A stretch of DNA of 64,000 bases from Rhodovulum sp. MB263 (GTDB lineage: Bacteria; Pseudomonadota; Alphaproteobacteria; Rhodobacterales; Rhodobacteraceae). Below are positions 35,913-45,900 of this stretch, one piece after another; position 1 is the stretch's first letter, and the number at the start of each line of letters is the position of its first letter. The translations under genes were made by a program, and so were the position numbers. Where the stretch lies: positions 2,542,001 to 2,606,000 of the forward strand of contig NZ_CP020384.1 in NCBI RefSeq assembly GCF_002073975.1, read 5' to 3'. A model generated the notes under the pieces. That model had not been told where the DNA came from. It searched no databases and was given only the letters and a program-made list of their open reading frames with translations.

Positions 35913-36557
35913 TCAGCGGCCCTCGACGATCCCCTCGACCAGCTTGTCGAACCGGGCGCGCTGCTGTTCGCGCAAAAGTTCTTCATGTTCGTCCGGATCG
36001 TCATCGTAGATCTTGCGGGTGGTGACCCCGGGCAGCTTGCCGAAGGCCGTCATCACCGCATTCGGCCGCAGCGTATGCGGGATGCTCTCGAAGCCCGGCA
36101 GCTGGTTCAGCACGTTGCTCGTCGAGCGGGCGCACATCGCCTTGGGCACCGCGCCATAGCCCTGCACGATACGCAGCGCCTGCTCGGCCAGTTCGGGCGT
36201 GACCTGCACGGTCTGCTCGACGACATGATAGGTCTCGCGGGCATGGTAATCGATGTAGAAGTCCAGCATCGTCGGCGTCATGCCATAGATCACGTCATTG
36301 CGCTCGGGCGCCATGCGGTGCCACCAGCTTCCGGCCGGATCGAACATGACCCGCTGGCTGGCATTGATCATCAGCGCGGAATGAGCCCCCGCGCCCGAGC
36401 GGTTGTTGACCATGGTGTAAAGCGTGATCGAGGGCGGGGCCTTGTCGCGATAGGCGGCGCGGGCGACATCCGCGTCGGGGGCCCAGACGGACTGGGCGCC
36501 GCAGCCGAGCAGGAACAGCGGAAGCAGGCAGGCAATCAGAAAACGGAACATTGGCAA
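35913..36557 (-). CDS. Lipoprotein with permuted papain-like (NlpC/P60-type) outline
   Basis: A 214-residue lipoprotein: signal peptide with lipobox LLGC (Cys19), then a domain with His59 in GAHSALMI, RVMFDPAGSWW, and Cys142 in AMCARSTSNVL. His first, Cys about 80 residues later, is the order seen in circularly permuted NlpC/P60 proteins (YiiX/LRAT type), where they act as a dyad. The charged C-terminus (DEHEELLREQQRARFD) is helical. It could be an envelope hydrolase or acyltransferase; substrate unknown. It stands alone, convergent with azlCD. Confidence 0.6.
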   Translation of the reverse strand: MPMFRFLIACLLPLFLLGCGAQSVWAPDADVARAAYRDKAPPSITLYTMVNNRSGAGAHSALMINASQRVMFDPAGSWWHRMAPERNDVIYGMTPTMLDFYIDYHARETYHVVEQTVQVTPELAEQALRIVQGYGAVPKAMCARSTSNVLNQLPGFESIPHTLRPNAVMTAFGKLPGVTTRKIYDDDPDEHEELLREQQRARFDKLVEGIVEGR

Positions 36558-36823
36558 AAACCGGGGATGAGCGGCTCGTCCCGGGGCGGGCCCGGGCGCG
36601 CGGCAGATGAGGGAAGGACAGGACGGGAATGGCGCGCGGCTCGTCTTCCCGACAGGTGCAATGCACCGGTAGAAGAAGCTGCCATGCCCACGAAGTCCCC
36701 TGCCTGTCTGCTGCGCGGCACCCTAGTCGAGCGGCGCGCGGCTGTCACCTCGAAGCCGGGGCAACAGGGCATTCCGGCATCCCGGCGTGGCATTCCGCCC
36801 ACGCCCGCCTGCACCAGAGGGGC

Positions 36824-37876
36824 TCAGGCCGCCCCGCTCCGGCGGTAAAGCCAGGCCCCGTCCGACCGCCGCCGCCGGGTCGCGCGGCCGGTCAGGTAGA
36901 GGTGATTGAGATGCCCGACCGCCTCGGCCAGCGCGAGCCCGTATTCGGCCGCGCCGATCTCGCGCCGGTAGAGCACGCCGAAACAGTCGCAGGCGGTGCG
37001 CTCCCCGGCCAGCGCCTCGAGCAGCCGCGCCAGCACGCCGTGATGGTTCTCGATCAGTTGCACCAGCCGGGTCGGCAGGCCGGTGAAGGGCAGCTTGTGG
37101 CCCGGCAGGACCAGATGATCCTCGCGGGCATGGGCGGCAAGCCGGGTACAGCTTTCCAGCCAGCCCGCGACCGGATCGTTCAGGGGTTCGGTGGCATAGA
37201 CCCCGAGATTGGGCGAGATCGAGGGCAGAAGCTGATCGCCGCCGATCACCAGGCTGTCGTAGCGGCTCCAGAGCGTGACATGGTCGGGCGCATGCCCCTC
37301 GCCCAGCCGCACATCCCAGTCGCGCCCGCCCGCGCTGATCCGGTCGCCCTCGGCCAGCGCCCGGAAGCCAAGCGGCATCGGCGCCACCACATCGGCGAAG
37401 TTGAACGGCCGTTCGGCCGCGCGCTCGGCCAGTAGTGCGGGATCCATCCCGGCGCCACGGTAGAATTCAAGCGTCTCGGGCCGCGGCCGTGCCTGTTCGT
37501 CAAGCGTCAGCATCCGCGCGAACAGCCAGGCGGTGCGGCTGGTCCAGAGCTCGGCCCCGGCCTCGGACTGGAACCAGCCCGCAAGCCCGACATGGTCGGG
37601 GTGGTGATGGGTCAGGATCACCCGCCCGACCGGGCGCCCGCCAAGCGGCCCGGCCAGGAGCGCGGCCCAGATCGCGCGGCTGCGGCCGGTCGACAGCCCG
37701 GTATCGACCAGCGTCCAGCCCTCCCCGTCATCCAGCGCGAAGACATTGACATGCTTCAGCGGCGAGGGCAGCGGCAGCCGCATCCAGAGCACGCCCTCGG
37801 CGATCTCGACCGCCTCGCCCTCGCCGGGCGGGGTCTCGAACGGGGTCCGGACCGGCGCGAAGCGGCCGTCCCTCAC
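36824..37876 (-). CDS. MBL-fold metallo-hydrolase
   Basis: A 350-residue metallo-beta-lactamase-fold hydrolase. Metal motif THHHPDH near residue 91, further ligands in GHAPDH, GGDQLLPS and GHKLPF, and a C-terminal winged-helix-like tail typical of beta-lactamase-like protein 2 relatives (YRREIGAAEYGLALAEAVGHL). Such enzymes often hydrolyse thioesters or small esters. The GTG start at 37876 overlaps the stop of the upstream acyl-CoA dehydrogenase gene by 4 bases (GTGA), so the two are coupled. This hints at a CoA-thioester related role. Confidence 0.82.
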   Translation of the reverse strand: MRDGRFAPVRTPFETPPGEGEAVEIAEGVLWMRLPLPSPLKHVNVFALDDGEGWTLVDTGLSTGRSRAIWAALLAGPLGGRPVGRVILTHHHPDHVGLAGWFQSEAGAELWTSRTAWLFARMLTLDEQARPRPETLEFYRGAGMDPALLAERAAERPFNFADVVAPMPLGFRALAEGDRISAGGRDWDVRLGEGHAPDHVTLWSRYDSLVIGGDQLLPSISPNLGVYATEPLNDPVAGWLESCTRLAAHAREDHLVLPGHKLPFTGLPTRLVQLIENHHGVLARLLEALAGERTACDCFGVLYRREIGAAEYGLALAEAVGHLNHLYLTGRATRRRRSDGAWLYRRSGAA

Positions 37877-39582
37877 GCCGAGAGCGCCGCGTCGGACAAG
37901 GCGTAAAGATCGCCTGCGCCCGCGCGGGCCGCCGCCAGCGCCGAGCCATGTTCGGGCAGCATCCGGCGGATGAAGACCCGCGCCAGCACGCTGCGCGGCC
38001 CCTCGCCGCCCTCGGCCAGCGCCGCCGACAGGTGCAGATGCGCGCCCAGAACCCGGGCCCAGCCGCGCAGGAAGGGCACCGCCCCGGCAAAGCGGTCGGT
38101 CATCTCCTGGCTCAGCATCCATTCGGTCGCATCGCGCAGCGCCTCGGCCGCGGTCCAGAGCTCGCGCGCGAGATCGGGGAAGGCCTCGCGCGCGGCTTCG
38201 GCGGTCTGCTCGACCTCTTCCAGCAGGCGCCAGGCGGCCTCGCCGCCATCGCCGAGCTTGCGCCCGACCAGATCCATCGCCTGGATGCCGTTGGTGCCCT
38301 CGTAGATCGCCGTCACCCGCACATCGCGCAGATATTGCGCGGCGCCGGTTTCCTCGATGAAGCCCATGCCGCCATGGACCTGCACGCCCTGCTGGGCGAC
38401 CTCCATGCCGACCTCGGTGCCCCAGGTCTTGGCGATCGGGGTCAGGAAGGCCGCGCGCGCGGTCCAGTCGGGCTCGCCGGTGGCCGCAGCCATGTCGGCC
38501 GCCACCGCGCAGGACAGCGCGATGGCCCGGGCCGCGAAGATCTCGGCCTTCATCCCGGCGAGCATCCGGCGCACATCGGCATGACCGATGATCGGCCCGT
38601 CCCCCAAGGGCGTCGGCCCCTGCCGGCGCTCGCCCGCATAGGCCAGCGCCTGCTGGAACGCGGCCTCGGCCACACCCACGCCCTGGGCGCCGACCCCGAG
38701 CCGGGCATTGTTCATCATCGTGAACATCCCCGCCATGCCCTTGTTGGGCGCGCCCACCATCCAGCCGGTGGCGCCGTCGAAATCCATCAGCGCGGTCGGG
38801 CTGCCATGCAGGCCCAGCTTGTGCTCGAGGCTGATGACCTTCACGCCATTGGCAGGTCCAGGACGTCCCTCGGCATCGGGCAGATTGCGCGGCACCAGAA
38901 ACAGGCTGATCCCTCTGGTGCCCTCGGGCGCGTCGGGCAGCCGCGCCAGCACCAGATGGATCACGTTCTCCATGAAATCCGCATCGCCCCAGGTGATGTA
39001 GACCTTCTGGCCGGTGACCGCATAGGTGCCGTCGCCATTGGGCACCGCCCGGGTCTTCAGCGCGCCGACATCCGAGCCGGCCTGCGCCTCGGTCAGGTTC
39101 ATCGTGCCCGACCACTCCCCCGCGATCAGCTTCGGCAAATACAGCGCCTGGATCTCGTCGCTGGCATGGTGGCACAGCGCCTCGATCTGGCCCTGGGTCA
39201 GCAGCGGGTTCAGCTGCAAGGACAGGCAGGCGCCGCTCATCATGTCGTTGACCGCCGTCGACAGGGCCGTCGGCAGCCCCATCCCGCCATGCTCGGCCGG
39301 TGCCGACAGCGCCACCCAGCCGCCCTCGGCGATGGCGCGATACCCCTCGGCATAACCGGGCGAGGTCCGGACCACGCCGTTTTCAAGCCGCGCCGGGTGC
39401 AGGTCCCCGGGCCGTTGCAGCGGCGCCAGCACCTCGTCGCAGAGCCGCCCCGCGCCGTCGAGGATCGCGGCGGTGACATCGTCCGTGGCTTCGGCGAAAC
39501 GCTCGGTCGCCACGACATCGGGAAGGCCCGCCACATGCTCGAGAATGAACCGGATTTCCTCCACCGGGGCTCGGTATGCCAT
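37873..39582 (-). CDS. Acyl-CoA dehydrogenase (long, DmdC-like family)
   Basis: A 569-residue FAD acyl-CoA dehydrogenase of the long form with an extra C-terminal domain, as in DmdC (3-methylmercaptopropionyl-CoA dehydrogenase) relatives. It begins MAYRAPVEEIRFILEHVAGL, has MNLTEAQAGSDVGALKTRA (flavin/substrate loop) and IYEGTNGIQAMDL. The start follows AAAGGAGAC. Electrons should go by ETF to the ETF-QO encoded 7 kb away. Substrate not assignable; DMSP catabolism or fatty acid oxidation are both possible. Coupled to the MBL gene. Confidence 0.85.
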   Translation of the reverse strand: MAYRAPVEEIRFILEHVAGLPDVVATERFAEATDDVTAAILDGAGRLCDEVLAPLQRPGDLHPARLENGVVRTSPGYAEGYRAIAEGGWVALSAPAEHGGMGLPTALSTAVNDMMSGACLSLQLNPLLTQGQIEALCHHASDEIQALYLPKLIAGEWSGTMNLTEAQAGSDVGALKTRAVPNGDGTYAVTGQKVYITWGDADFMENVIHLVLARLPDAPEGTRGISLFLVPRNLPDAEGRPGPANGVKVISLEHKLGLHGSPTALMDFDGATGWMVGAPNKGMAGMFTMMNNARLGVGAQGVGVAEAAFQQALAYAGERRQGPTPLGDGPIIGHADVRRMLAGMKAEIFAARAIALSCAVAADMAAATGEPDWTARAAFLTPIAKTWGTEVGMEVAQQGVQVHGGMGFIEETGAAQYLRDVRVTAIYEGTNGIQAMDLVGRKLGDGGEAAWRLLEEVEQTAEAAREAFPDLARELWTAAEALRDATEWMLSQEMTDRFAGAVPFLRGWARVLGAHLHLSAALAEGGEGPRSVLARVFIRRMLPEHGSALAAARAGAGDLYALSDAALSA

Positions 39583-39708
39583 GGCTGTCTCCTTTGTCGC
39601 CGCTTGCCGGGATCGCTTCGCGGCTGTATCTGACCGCCTGTTTCCTGGGCAGAAGGTAACCGAACGCCTCGTCCCATCAAGCGCAAACGCAACGTAAGGG
39701 AACCGCAG

Positions 39709-40683
39709 ATGAGCGCCGAATTGCTGAGACCCGATTCGCAGGGGCTGGCCCGGGCCGCGACCCTGCTGGCCGACGGGCAACTGGTCGCGCTGCCCACGGA
39801 AACCGTCTACGGGCTCGGCGCCGATGCCCGCAACGACCGCGCGGTGGCGCAGATCTTCGAGGCCAAGGGACGGCCCCGCTTCAATCCGCTGATCGTGCAT
39901 CTGCCCGACCTCGCGGCAGCCCGCCGGCTTGCGGTCTTTTCCGACAGCGCGCTGCGGCTGGCCGAGGCGTTCTGGCCCGGTGCGCTGACGCTGGTGCTGC
40001 CGCTCCGGCCCGAAGCGGGGCTGTCGCCCCTGGTCAGCGCGGGGCTGCCCACGGTGGCGCTGCGGGTGCCCGACCATCCGGTCGCGCAGGGCGTTCTGTC
40101 AGCTTTCGGCGGACCGGTCGCCGCGCCCTCGGCCAATGTCTCGGGGGCAGTCAGCCCGACCCGGTCCGATCACGTGATCGAGGGTCTCGGACAGCGGATC
40201 GCGGCAGTGGTCGAGGGCGGCGCCTGTCCGGTCGGCGTGGAATCGACGATCCTAGGCCTACCTGCCGATGATGATGCGGTCCCTGTTCTGCTCAGACCGG
40301 GCGGTCTGCCCATCGAGGCGATAGAGGCCTGCCTCGGCCGGCCGCCTGCAGCCCGGGAGGAGAGCGCCGGGATCAGCGCGCCGGGCCAGCTCGGCTCGCA
40401 TTACGCGCCGGGCGCACGCGTCGTTCTGAACGCCACGACCGCGCCCGAACAGGGCCTCTGGCTGGGCTTCGGCCCCGATTGCGCGGGCGCGGCGCTGAAC
40501 CTGTCGCCCTCGGGCGATCTGGTCGAGGCCGCGGCCGCGCTGTTCCACGCGCTGCGCCTGCTCGACGCCCGGGTCGCCCCGTCCGGGGTCATCGCCGTCG
40601 CTCCCATCCCCGAGCGCGGGCTTGGCCGTGCGATCAATGACCGGCTGCGCCGCGCCGCCGCACCGCGACCGGGCGCGGCCTGA
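39709..40683 (+). CDS. Threonylcarbamoyl-AMP synthase (Sua5/YrdC type)
   Basis: A 324-residue protein with an N-terminal YrdC domain (to about residue 190) and a C-terminal Sua5 domain. Key blocks are ALPTETVYGLGADA near residue 25, KGRPRFNPLIVHL, APSANVSGAVSPTRSDHV and LRPGGLPIEAIE. It makes L-threonylcarbamoyl-adenylate for the t6A37 modification of ANN-decoding tRNAs. GGGAACCGCAG precedes the ATG. It is divergent from the acyl-CoA dehydrogenase and convergent with yqgE. Confidence 0.92.
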   Translation: MSAELLRPDSQGLARAATLLADGQLVALPTETVYGLGADARNDRAVAQIFEAKGRPRFNPLIVHLPDLAAARRLAVFSDSALRLAEAFWPGALTLVLPLRPEAGLSPLVSAGLPTVALRVPDHPVAQGVLSAFGGPVAAPSANVSGAVSPTRSDHVIEGLGQRIAAVVEGGACPVGVESTILGLPADDDAVPVLLRPGGLPIEAIEACLGRPPAAREESAGISAPGQLGSHYAPGARVVLNATTAPEQGLWLGFGPDCAGAALNLSPSGDLVEAAAALFHALRLLDARVAPSGVIAVAPIPERGLGRAINDRLRRAAAPRPGAA

Positions 40684-40732
40684 CCCGCAGCGCGCGTGAA
40701 AGCCGAAAGTGAAAGCCCGCGCGCCCGGCGGT

Positions 40733-41290
40733 TCAGGCCCGCCCGGCGGCGGAAGACAGCACCAGCGGGTCGACGCCCATGGCCCGCAGCGCGCGTTCCC
40801 ATTTCTGGGCATCTGCGCCGCCGAAGACCAGCCCGGGCCTGGCATCGCAGGTCAGCCAGCCATTCTGGAGGATCTCGCCCTCGAGCTGCCCCGGCCCCCA
40901 GCCGGCATAGCCCAGCGCCAGCAGGGATTCGGAGGGCCCGTCGCCCTGGGCGATGGCCTCGAGAATATCGAGCGTGGCGGTCATGCCGAAATCGGAATCG
41001 ACCCGCAGCGTGGTATCGCGCTTCGTCCGGTAATCGCCCGAATGCAGCACGAACCCCCGTGCATGCTCGACCGGTCCGCCGAAATGCACGCGGATATCCT
41101 GCGCCCCGGGGCTGCGGTCGATCTCGAGCTGATCGAGCAGGTCGGAAAACGATATTTCGCTGAGCGGCTTGTTGACGATGAGCCCCATCGCGCCCTCGTC
41201 GGAATGGGCGCAGAGATAGACCACGCTTCGCTCGAAGCGCGGGTCGCCCATGCCGGGCATCGCGATCAGGAGCTTTCCTCCAAGCTGCAT
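40733..41290 (-). CDS. yqgE: YqgE/AlgH family protein
   Basis: A 185-residue member of the UPF0301 family: [21 protein letters not shown] with [20 protein letters not shown], then [17 protein letters not shown] and [13 protein letters not shown], all typical. Its biochemical function is unknown; in Pseudomonas, AlgH affects alginate and virulence gene expression. GAAAGGA precedes the start. It is divergent from a DsbD-N-like protein. Confidence 0.9.
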   Translation of the reverse strand: MQLGGKLLIAMPGMGDPRFERSVVYLCAHSDEGAMGLIVNKPLSEISFSDLLDQLEIDRSPGAQDIRVHFGGPVEHARGFVLHSGDYRTKRDTTLRVDSDFGMTATLDILEAIAQGDGPSESLLALGYAGWGPGQLEGEILQNGWLTCDARPGLVFGGADAQKWERALRAMGVDPLVLSSAAGRA

Positions 41291-41427
41291 CGGGTCCTTT
41301 CCATTCGCCTGTCTTGCCCAGCATGTGCCCCCATCCGCGCGGACGCAAGGGCAACGGAAACGAATTCCGGCGGGCTCTCGCCGCTTTGTGATTCCGCGCC
41401 GGGCGCGAAGCGCCTATCTTCTGCGCC

Positions 41428-42264
41428 ATGGCAAGATACCTTTTCGCTTCCCGGGCCGTCGCGCTGATGCTCGCGGCCCTTTGCGCGACCGCCGCCCCGG
41501 CCCCGGTCGCCGCCGAAACCGCCTCGCGGCAGGACGGCGTTCTGCAGGCAGAGATCCTGCCGGGCTGGCAGACCGAGCGCGGCACCTACATGGCCGGGCT
41601 GCATCTGCGCCTGGCCCCGGGCTGGAAGACCTATTGGCGCGCGCCCGGCGATGCCGGCATCCCGCCCAGCTTCGACTGGCGCGGCTCGTCCAATCTGGCG
41701 GCGGTGAAACTGCACTGGCCCCGGCCGCGGATCTTCTCGTCGAACGGGATACGCAGCATCGGTTATGTCGAGGACGTGGTGCTGCCGATCGAGCTGACCC
41801 CCGCCGATCCGGGACGGCCGATGGAGCTGCGCGCCCGGATCGATCTGGGGGTCTGCCAGGATATCTGCATGCCGATGGAGCTTCAGCTCGACCGGCGGCT
41901 GCCCGATGCAAGCCGGGCCGAGCCGATCCGCGCCGCTCTGGCCAGCCGGCCGCTCGACGCCCGCACCGCCCGGGTCGGACGGGTCACCTGCGAGATCGCA
42001 CCGATTTCCGACGGGCTGCGGCTGACCGCACGGATCGAGGTCCCCCCGCTCGGCGGCAGCGAAGCGGCCGTGTTCGAGCTGCCCGACCCGACGATCTGGG
42101 TGGCCCAGAGCGAGATCGCGCGCGAGGGCGGAACGCTGGTCGCGCGTTCGGACATGGTTCCGGCCGATGGCACCCCCTTCGCGCTGGACCGCTCGGCCAT
42201 CCGGATCACACTGCTGGGCCGGGACCGTGCCATCGACATCCGGGGCTGCGACGCCGCGCACTGA
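41428..42264 (+). CDS. Periplasmic DsbD N-terminal-like (DsbC/ScsB-type) domain protein
   Basis: A 278-residue exported protein. A signal peptide covers about residues 1-29, followed by the family block LRLAPGWKTYWRAPGDAGIP and a possible redox pair Cys143/Cys147 in GVCQDICMPM. This is the N-terminal module found in DsbD/ScsB-type disulfide reductases, here without the membrane electron-transfer domain or thioredoxin domain. It may receive electrons from a separate CcdA-like protein. A partner is not in this window. Confidence 0.78.
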   Translation: MARYLFASRAVALMLAALCATAAPAPVAAETASRQDGVLQAEILPGWQTERGTYMAGLHLRLAPGWKTYWRAPGDAGIPPSFDWRGSSNLAAVKLHWPRPRIFSSNGIRSIGYVEDVVLPIELTPADPGRPMELRARIDLGVCQDICMPMELQLDRRLPDASRAEPIRAALASRPLDARTARVGRVTCEIAPISDGLRLTARIEVPPLGGSEAAVFELPDPTIWVAQSEIAREGGTLVARSDMVPADGTPFALDRSAIRITLLGRDRAIDIRGCDAAH

Positions 42265-42997
42265 TCGCCGCGCGCCGCCCGGAAGCCCCCCTGCCCGGCC
42301 GTTTCCCCCGCTGGCGGGTGCGGTCGGCCCCTCCCGGGCGCCGAATGGCCGAGAAAGGGCTCCGGGCAGCGCTCAGACCGGGCGCCAACGCAGCGCCAAC
42401 CCTTCAACCGGCCAGACATGAGGCGCGATGCGGTCGCGCCATCTCTACCGCCGCTTGTCCTGCCTCACCGCCGCCCCGTGCCCCTCCTGCAGGGAATGCA
42501 GGCCCGTCTCTTCCCGTCCTTCAAGCTTTCCCTCAGCCAGCCCGCGGGATGGTTCCGGCCTGCCAGGCCCCGATCGGCGCCTGGCAGATGGCTTGGAGGC
42601 GCAGATGCCCCCGCCATCGCGCGCCCGTCCGCCCAACATGCAGAGCGTCATCGGGCGCCCCGTCGCCCCGGTCACGGCCGAAAGCGCCCTGTTCCCTTGT
42701 CAGGCGAAGCCTCCCCCGGGCAGTTTCCTCATCCCTCCCCCTCTCGCCCGACCTGTCTGGCAGAGGCGCCCGTCGATCATGGGCCATCTCGTGGCCGTCG
42801 TTCATGGGCAATATGTCATGTTCCGCCATGCCCGCATCTCATCAGCCGTTCGGGTGCAGGCCGGCTGACGAGATCCGGGCAGGTTCAGAGAGCGATCAGG
42901 GGGCAGGTACGACGCGGCGCGAAGCCGCGACGAGCTTGTCCCATGGGGGCCTCCCTCCCCCGACAGGATCGCGGGATCAAGCCCCGGGATCAGACAG
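42265..42997. other. Gene-free stretch between DsbD-N-like and RND genes
   Basis: About 730 bases between two converging genes, unusually long for this compact region. None of the six frames shows a recognisable protein and I see no RNA gene. Short GC-rich stem-loops are present, for example GCGGCGCGAAGCCGC near 42914. It may be decayed sequence or a long 3' region. Confidence 0.45.
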
Positions 42998-45900
42998 CTA
43001 GAGATCCGTCGCGCCGGGCCGCCGCAAGGACCGGGCCAGCACCGCGACCGCCAGTGCTGCCAGCCCGCTCCCGGCAAGAAACAGGATCAGGGCAGCCGCC
43101 GCGGGCGACACCCTCCCGAGCGGCGGCAATATGGCCAGCAGTCCCCCGGGCAGCCTTCCGGTCGCCAGAACCGGCAGAAGCGTCGCGGCGAAGACCAGGG
43201 CCAGCGCCAGCGCCATGGCGGCAAGCACCGGCAGCGCCCGACGCCCGCGAGGCCCCAGCGCGCGGCGCAACGCCCGCAGCGACAGCCCGACATCCTGCCC
43301 GATCGCCAGCAGCGACGGCACCACCAGAAGCACCAGCCCGACCCCGAAACCGAGCCCATAGACCAGCGTGATCACCGTCGGCTTGAGGAACTGCGCCTGC
43401 TGCGAGGTCTCGAACAGCAGCGGCGCGAGCCCCAGAACGGTGGTCAGGGTCGTCAGCAGCACCGGCCGCAGCCGGTCGGCCGCGGCATCGACGATGGCCG
43501 GCACCAGCGCCCGCCTCTCGGCATATTCATCGACCGTCCCGACCAACACGATGGAATCGTTGATGATGATGCCGGTCATCCCGATCAGCCCGACCACCGA
43601 GAACATCGACAGCGGCACATCCCAATGCGCATGCCCCCAGATCGCCCCGACCAGCCCGAAGGGAACGATCGCCATCACCGCCAGCGGCCGGCTCCAGCTC
43701 GAGAAGATCCAGGCCAGCACCAGATAGATCCCGACGAGGCACAGCCCGAAGCCCAGCCGCGCATCGGCAAGAAAGTCGCGTTCCTGTTCCGACAGCCCGC
43801 CCAGCCGCCAGGACACGCCCAGATCGCGCTCGATCCCGGGCAGGATCGCCTCTTTCAGCTCGGCCGAGATCGCGGCGGCACGCGCCGGGTCGTCCTCGGA
43901 CAGATCGCCGGTGACCGTGACCACCCGCAGCCCGTTTTCGCGCCGGACCGAGGAAAAGCCGGTGCGGCGCTCGACCGTCACCAGATCGGCCAGCGGCAGG
44001 TAGATGCCATCGGGGCTGCGCACCTGCATCCGGTCGAGGAAATCGGCGGTCAGTTCGGCCTCGGGCAGCTCGACCCGGATCGTGGCCGAGCGCGGGCCCT
44101 CGGGATAGGTCGCGGCCTCGATCCCGTTGATGCGGTGCCGCAGCACCCGGCCCAGATCCTCGATGGTGACCCCCAGCGCCGCGCCCTGGGCGGTCAGCTC
44201 CAGCACCGCCTCTTCCTTGTCATAGGCCAGGCTGTCCTCCAGCGCCGAGACCTCGCCAAAACGTGCGAGTTCGGTCTTCAGCCTCTCGGCCGCGGCCTTA
44301 AGCACCCGCGCCTCGGCGCCGAAGAACTGGACATCGAGCGCATCGCCCCCCGGCCCGGCCCTCCAGCTGCGAAAACTGAGGCTTTCCACCTTGGGATGGG
44401 GCCGCACCTCGTCCTGAAGCGCGCGCACGAAGTCGAAGGAGGAATAGGGCCGGGCATCGGCATCGATCAGCTCGAGCGAGATCGCGCCCAAGAGATCCGG
44501 GTCCTTGATCTCGGCCCCGGCCAGCCCGCGCCCGGCATTGCCGCCGATCTCGGCCAGCGCATAGGTCACCGGATCGGTGCCGTATCGGGCCGCATAGCGC
44601 GCGCCGACCGCCCCGGCCGCGCGCTGCAGCTCGGCCATCATCGCGGCGGTATCGGCGCGCCCGGCACCCGAGAGCATCATGAAATTGCCGCTGACCGAGC
44701 GCTCTTCGGGGGCGTTGAAGAAGCGCCAGGGCACGTCGCCCCGGATCACCGCCGCCACCTGCAGCGCCAGCAGCAGCAGGCAGCCCGCCATCACCGGATA
44801 GCGGCCCCGGATCACCAGCCGCATCAGCCGCCGGAACGGGCCCTCGCGGAACCACAGGAAACCCCGGTTGAACTGGCGCGACGGCCAGTCGTACCAATGC
44901 TCCTTCGCCGAATGCGTCAGCGCATGGACCATGTGATTGGGCAGGATCAGGAAGCATTCCAGCAGCGAGGCGGTCAGCACCGCGATCACGGTGAAGGGAA
45001 TATCGGCGATCAGATGCCCCATGCGCCCGCCGATCACCACCAGCGCATAGAAGGCGATGATGGTGGTCAGCGTCGCCGAGAAGACCGGCGCGGCCATCCG
45101 GCGGGCGGCATTCTCGGCGGCCAGGACCGGCGGCTCGCCCAGATGGCGGGCGCGGAAATCGGCATGCTCGCCCACCACGATGGCATCGTCAACCACGATC
45201 CCGAGGGTGATGATCAGCGCGAAGAGCGAGATCATGTTGATGGTGATCCCGGCCGCGAACATCAGCGCGGCGGTGGCCAGCATCGCGACCGGAATGCCCG
45301 CCGCCACCCAGAAGGCGGTGCGCGCATTGAGAAAGAGGAACAGAAGCCCCAGCACCAGCCCGAGCCCCATCAGCCCGTTGCCAAGCAGGATGTCGAGCCG
45401 CCCGGCGATGTAATCGGCCTGGGTCTGGATCAGATCGATATGCACGCCCGCGGGCAGCGACGGCGTCATCCCGGCCACAACGGCCCGCACCCCGGCCTCC
45501 ATCTCGATGGCATCGCCCCGGTCCGAGCGGTCGATCCGAAGCGCGATCGCCGGGTGGGGGCCGACGAAATAGGCCCGTTCGCGGTCGGCGCCCTCGACCC
45601 GGATCTCGGCCAGATCGCCCACGGTCAGCTTGGAGCCGTCCGGATAGGAGCGCAGGACGATGCCGGCGATGCTGGCCGCACTGCGCTTCTCGATTCCGGT
45701 CCGGACCCTCGTATTGCCGCCCGAGACATCGCCCGCAGGCGCGGTCTCGGCCTCGGCGGCCAAAGCGGCCGCGATCTCGGCCATGGTGATGTCATGGCGC
45801 ATGAGCTCGATCGAGGGCACCTCGACCAGCGTCTCGGGAGCGGCGAGGCCGCGGATCGTGCTGCGGGTGATGCCCGCCGCAAACAGCCGGTCGACCAGCT

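Noticed and set aside
36824-39175. A 783-codon frame suggesting a fusion of acyl-CoA dehydrogenase and MBL protein
   Set aside because: The first half is a shifted frame of the acyl-CoA dehydrogenase gene. The MBL protein starts at the GTG at 37876, overlapping the true stop by 4 bases.
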